Translations under genes and position numbers: made by a program | Notes under the pieces: generated by a model | Database searches by the model: none | Told to the model about the DNA's origin: nothing | What the model saw: the letters and a program-made list of their open reading frames with translations, nothing else | Assembly: GCA_024278215.1 (NCBI GenBank) | Contig: JAJRTR010000204.1 | Span: 1 to 64,000, forward strand | Direction: 5' to 3' | DNA: 64,000 nt | DNA from: a bacterium | GTDB taxonomy: Bacteria > UBP15 > UBA6099 > JAJRTR01 | Shown here: piece by piece, positions 61,227-64,000 of the stretch | Numbering within the stretch: the first letter of the stretch is position 1 | Layout of the letters: each line of letters starts with the position of its first letter

Positions 61227-61631
61227 CTACTCGCAGATTTCTACAAGTATGCCGCCCGTCGCTTTTGGGTGGATGAAAGCGATTTTCTTATTGTGGGCAC
61301 CGATGCGCGGCTTCTCGTCGATCATCCTCACGCCTGAAGCCATAAGATTTTCGATGACCGATTCGATATTCTCGACAGCGATGGCAATGTGGTGGAGGCC
61401 GTCGCCTTTCTTGTCGAGGAATTTCGAGATGGGGCTGTCGTCGGTCGTCGGCTCGATCAGTTCGATTTTCGCGTCGCCCGTGTCGAGTATCGCGGCCTTC
61501 ACCTTCTGCTCAGCGATCTCCTCGATGCCCTCGAATTCGAGTCCGATTAGGTCTTTATACAATCTGAGCTGCGCGTCGATGCTTTTGACGGCTATGCCTA
61601 TGTGGTCGAGACCGTTTATTTTGTTTGCCAT
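61227..61631 (-). CDS. mce: Methylmalonyl-CoA epimerase
   Basis: The enzyme interconverts (R)- and (S)-methylmalonyl-CoA. The 134-residue vicinal-oxygen-chelate protein has LDHIGIAVKSIDAQLRLY, ELIEPTTDDSPISKFLDKKG, GLHHIAIAVENI and the final GGILVEICE, with His/Glu metal ligands in place. I chose the ATG at 61631 because GGGGG lies about 8 nt upstream. It is 61 nt before the carboxyltransferase fusion, consistent with one operon and pathway. Confidence 0.95.
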   Translation of the reverse strand: MANKINGLDHIGIAVKSIDAQLRLYKDLIGLEFEGIEEIAEQKVKAAILDTGDAKIELIEPTTDDSPISKFLDKKGDGLHHIAIAVENIESVIENLMASGVRMIDEKPRIGAHNKKIAFIHPKATGGILVEICE

Positions 61632-61817
61632 GATTATTTCCCCCATTTGATTTTATGTGTAGCTCGTCGAAAAAAAACGGTAGTGGAAGCCGGTGCCGGC
61701 GGTTTCCGGTGTTCCCGGGGGCCGGTCGGGTAACACACAGACTGAACGCTCCCGCGTTCACAACCTTTTCTTTTCGCTACAAACGATTGGTGATTGCCGG
61801 TCCGGTGTCGATTCAAG

Positions 61818-62513
61818 TTACAGATCATTCAATTTAAGTTTCAGTCTTGCGATAGCGTTTGTAATGTCGATGTCCTTGGGACACGCCTCGTTGCAGTTGA
61901 AAATTGTGTGGCACTTCCACGGCCCCTTGCTCGTGTTTATCAGGGCGAGCCGTTCCTTCTGTGCCTGGTCGCGCGTGTCGAATATGAACCTGTAGGCTTT
62001 GAGCAGAGCGGACGGGCCGATATAATCGTCGTCTGCCCAGAACGAGGGGCACGAAGACGTGCATGAAGCACACAGGATGCAGGATGCGGCTTCGTCGATA
62101 AGCTCCTGGTCTTCCGGCCACTGTATCCGCTCGGTGTCCGGTGGCGGCGAATTGTTCACGAAATATGGCATGATCGAGTAGAATCTTTCATAGAAGCGGT
62201 CCAGGTTAACGATGAGGTCTTTCTCGAGCGGGAACGAGCGAAGCGGTTCGACGATGATGTTTTTTCCGACATTCTTTACAAGGGTCTGGCAGGCCAGTCG
62301 GTTCTGTCCGTTTATCGTCATGGCACAGGAACCGCAGATCGCGTGGCCGCAGGAGCGGCGGAAAGCGAGTGTGCCGTCCTGGTGCCATTTTATCTCGTGC
62401 AGGCAGTCGAGCACCGGTGTTTCCGGCTCGGCCTCGACCGTGAAATCCTCGAAGTGAGGCCGCCTGTCCTTTGCAGGGTTGAACCTCTTTATCCTGAAGC
62501 GGATCTTCTGCAT
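61818..62513 (-). CDS. sdhB: Succinate dehydrogenase/fumarate reductase iron-sulfur subunit
   Basis: The 231-residue protein has an N-terminal [2Fe-2S] ferredoxin domain (RRSCGHAICGSCAMTINGQN followed by RLACQTLV) and a C-terminal domain with CILCASCTSSCP and CNEACPKDIDITNAI for the [4Fe-4S] and [3Fe-4S] clusters. It passes electrons between the flavoprotein and quinones. Its ATG shares one base with the sdhA stop (TGATG). No membrane anchor subunit follows; it may lie upstream of sdhA, outside the window. Direction (oxidation or fumarate reduction) cannot be told. Confidence 0.93.
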   Translation of the reverse strand: MQKIRFRIKRFNPAKDRRPHFEDFTVEAEPETPVLDCLHEIKWHQDGTLAFRRSCGHAICGSCAMTINGQNRLACQTLVKNVGKNIIVEPLRSFPLEKDLIVNLDRFYERFYSIMPYFVNNSPPPDTERIQWPEDQELIDEAASCILCASCTSSCPSFWADDDYIGPSALLKAYRFIFDTRDQAQKERLALINTSKGPWKCHTIFNCNEACPKDIDITNAIARLKLKLNDL

Positions 62514-64000
62514 CAGTACTTCCTTTCCTTCGGCTGGTAGCGTGTTATCACCACATCGCGCCAGGCTGTATGTGGTTCTTTGTCTGTTTTAAACAGGAGT
62601 GTATGCTTGAGGAAATTCGCATCGTCGCGTTCGGTGAAATCCACACGCGAGTGAGCGCCTCGACTCTCCTTGCGCTGCATGGCCGAGTAAGCGACCGCGG
62701 CAGCGAAATCGAGCATATTTTTCAGTTCCAGCGCTTCCTGGAGTTCGGTGTTGAACTGTTGCGTTTTGTCGTCAAGCGCGATTTTGTCGTAGTCGGCGGC
62801 GAGTTCGCGGACCTCATCATAAGCCTTCTGCATCCGTTTTTCTTCGCGGTACGCGCCGCAGTTTTCCATCATTGTGCCCTGCATCTTTTCGCGAAGTTCG
62901 GAAATCCTTATGCCGTCCGTTTTCGACAGCAGTTTCTTTATCAGTGCTTCGGTTTTCTTTTCGGGTCCGGCGGGCAGTGCCGGGCGTTGCGCTTCAGCAA
63001 GGTACTCACGCATATCTTTTCCTGTGCGGCGACCGAACACAACAGTGTCCACCAGTGAATTACAGCCGAGCCGGTTCGCGCCATGGACCGATTCGCAGGC
63101 GGCTTCTCCGGCGGCGTAGAGGCCCGGAACCGGCGTGTTGTTTTCGTCGGCGATCACACGTCCCATAGTGTCGGTGGGAACGCCGCCCATCATGTAGTGG
63201 CCTGTGGGCATCACAGGTATCGGGTCCTTCGTGCAGTCGACGCCGACGTAAGTCATGCAGAACTTATAAATTTCAGGCAATTTTTTAAGGATGGCTTCGC
63301 GCCCGATGTGGTGTATCCGGAGATAGACATATTCTTTGCCGTTTATGCCGCGGCCCGCGGCGATTTCGTCATAGATAGCGCGTGAAATAATGTCGCGCGG
63401 GGCGAGGTCTTTCATGTCCGGCGCGTACCTTTCCATGAAGGGCTCGCCTTCGGAATTTATAAGTATGCCGCCCTCGCCGCGCACGCCCTCGGTGATGAGT
63501 ATGCCGAGCGGATAGAGTCCGGTGGGGTGGAACTGCGCGAACTCCATATCCTGGAGCGGTATGCCCGCGTTGAATGCCATCGCGTAGCCGTCGCCAGTGC
63601 CTACATGCGCGTTCGACGTGATCCTGTAGATGCGGCCGCCGCCGCCCGTGGCAATCATTATCGCTGTGCAGTGGAATATGTGCAGTTCGCCCGTTTTCAT
63701 GTCTGCCGCCACCGCGCCGCAGACCGTGCCGCCGTTCAACAGTAGTTCGGTGACGAAGAATTCGCTGTAGTAGTTGACTTTCGCGCGTACGCTCTGCTCG
63801 AACAGCGAGTGCAGGATAACATGGCCGGTGCGGTCGGCGGCGTAGCACGCGCGTGGGTGCGAGTGGCCGCCGAACGGTCGCTGCGCGATCCGGCCTTCGG
63901 GCGTTCGGCTGAACGGAACGCCTATATGTTCGAGTTCATACACGGTCGGTATCGCGTTGTTGCAGAGAATCTCGATCTGGTTCTGGTCGCCGAGATAGTC
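62513..64000 (-). CDS. sdhA: Succinate dehydrogenase/fumarate reductase flavoprotein subunit (3' part, runs off the right edge)
   Basis: The C-terminal about 495 residues are present; the FAD-binding N-terminus lies beyond the window. Visible motifs are FGGHSHPRACYAADRTGHVI (active-site region), MEFAQFHPTGLYP, EGVRGEGGILIN, the GHYMMGGVPTDTMGRV segment and GLYAAGEAACESVHGANRLG. The C-terminal helical domain ends RDVVITRYQPKERKY, typical of SdhA. It lies at the head of the sdhA-sdhB-mce-carboxyltransferase-birA-bioY run. Confidence 0.95.
   Translation of the reverse strand, partial: DYLGDQNQIEILCNNAIPTVYELEHIGVPFSRTPEGRIAQRPFGGHSHPRACYAADRTGHVILHSLFEQSVRAKVNYYSEFFVTELLLNGGTVCGAVAADMKTGELHIFHCTAIMIATGGGGRIYRITSNAHVGTGDGYAMAFNAGIPLQDMEFAQFHPTGLYPLGILITEGVRGEGGILINSEGEPFMERYAPDMKDLAPRDIISRAIYDEIAAGRGINGKEYVYLRIHHIGREAILKKLPEIYKFCMTYVGVDCTKDPIPVMPTGHYMMGGVPTDTMGRVIADENNTPVPGLYAAGEAACESVHGANRLGCNSLVDTVVFGRRTGKDMREYLAEAQRPALPAGPEKKTEALIKKLLSKTDGIRISELREKMQGTMMENCGAYREEKRMQKAYDEVRELAADYDKIALDDKTQQFNTELQEALELKNMLDFAAAVAYSAMQRKESRGAHSRVDFTERDDANFLKHTLLFKTDKEPHTAWRDVVITRYQPKERKY

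Overview
The window comes from a diderm (Gram-negative type) bacterium of moderately high GC. It has a TonB-dependent receptor, an outer-membrane porin-like protein, lipoproteins and a LapA-like protein. The taxon cannot be fixed from sequence alone. The gene set (split methylmalonyl-CoA pathway, short YidC without a periplasmic domain, tagaturonate epimerase, DUF3786, many orphan GT-C membrane proteins) suggests an uncultured, probably anaerobic candidate-phylum bacterium. Starts are often GTG or TTG, and two genes seem to need ATT or CTG.

Layout. 1-5.6 kb: the 5' part of a secreted tail-fibre-like protein, then a riboswitch-led minus-strand operon of TonB receptor, GIDDTD-family protein and ECF-type S component. 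5.8-11.2 kb: exported proteins of unknown role, a membrane-embedded spermidine-synthase-like protein and a small phosphoesterase. 11.4-13.8 kb: UDP-glucose dehydrogenase and GlpX fructose-bisphosphatase. 14-19.6 kb: patatin-like protein, repeat-rich lipoprotein, metallo-beta-lactamase-fold protein and PhnD-like binding protein. 19.9-26.2 kb: DUF3786, a membrane protein, trpD, ilvD and a Tat-exported phosphoesterase. 26.4-36 kb: two B12-binding-type radical SAM proteins and several polytopic or beta-propeller envelope proteins. 36.3-40 kb: a membrane-anchored dikinase-like protein with a polytopic partner. 40.1-42.9 kb: the conserved rpmH-rnpA-yidD-yidC-jag cluster. 43.2-51.4 kb: porin, paaK with an in-frame amber codon, livF, uxaE, tsaC, lapA-like, a YhaM-like nuclease and tRNA-Ile. 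51.6-57.4 kb: an outer-membrane protein with a charged Ser/Arg/Lys region, a methylmalonyl-CoA mutase B12-binding subunit, pheA, a GT-C glycosyltransferase and bioY. 57.4-64 kb: birA, a fused two-subunit carboxyltransferase, methylmalonyl-CoA epimerase and sdhB/sdhA.

How the genes work together. The right end encodes much of the succinate-propionate (methylmalonyl-CoA) route: succinate dehydrogenase/fumarate reductase, mutase B12 subunit, epimerase and a single polypeptide joining transcarboxylase 5S-like and 12S-like parts. Biotin ligase and the biotin transporter S component lie directly downstream, which fits a biotin-dependent carboxyl transfer cycle. The biotin carrier itself is not in the window.

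Mobile DNA. Two families of non-coding, terminal-inverted-repeat elements are scattered through the window. Family A is about 178 bp, a palindrome over its whole length, flanked by 4-bp direct repeats (four full copies and two remnants). Family B is 190 bp with TA at its ends (two full copies and one shortened). Several copies abut stop codons, and one interrupts an ArsR-like gene remnant. Two shorter hairpin repeat families are also present. No CRISPR array, rRNA, transposase or prophage was seen.
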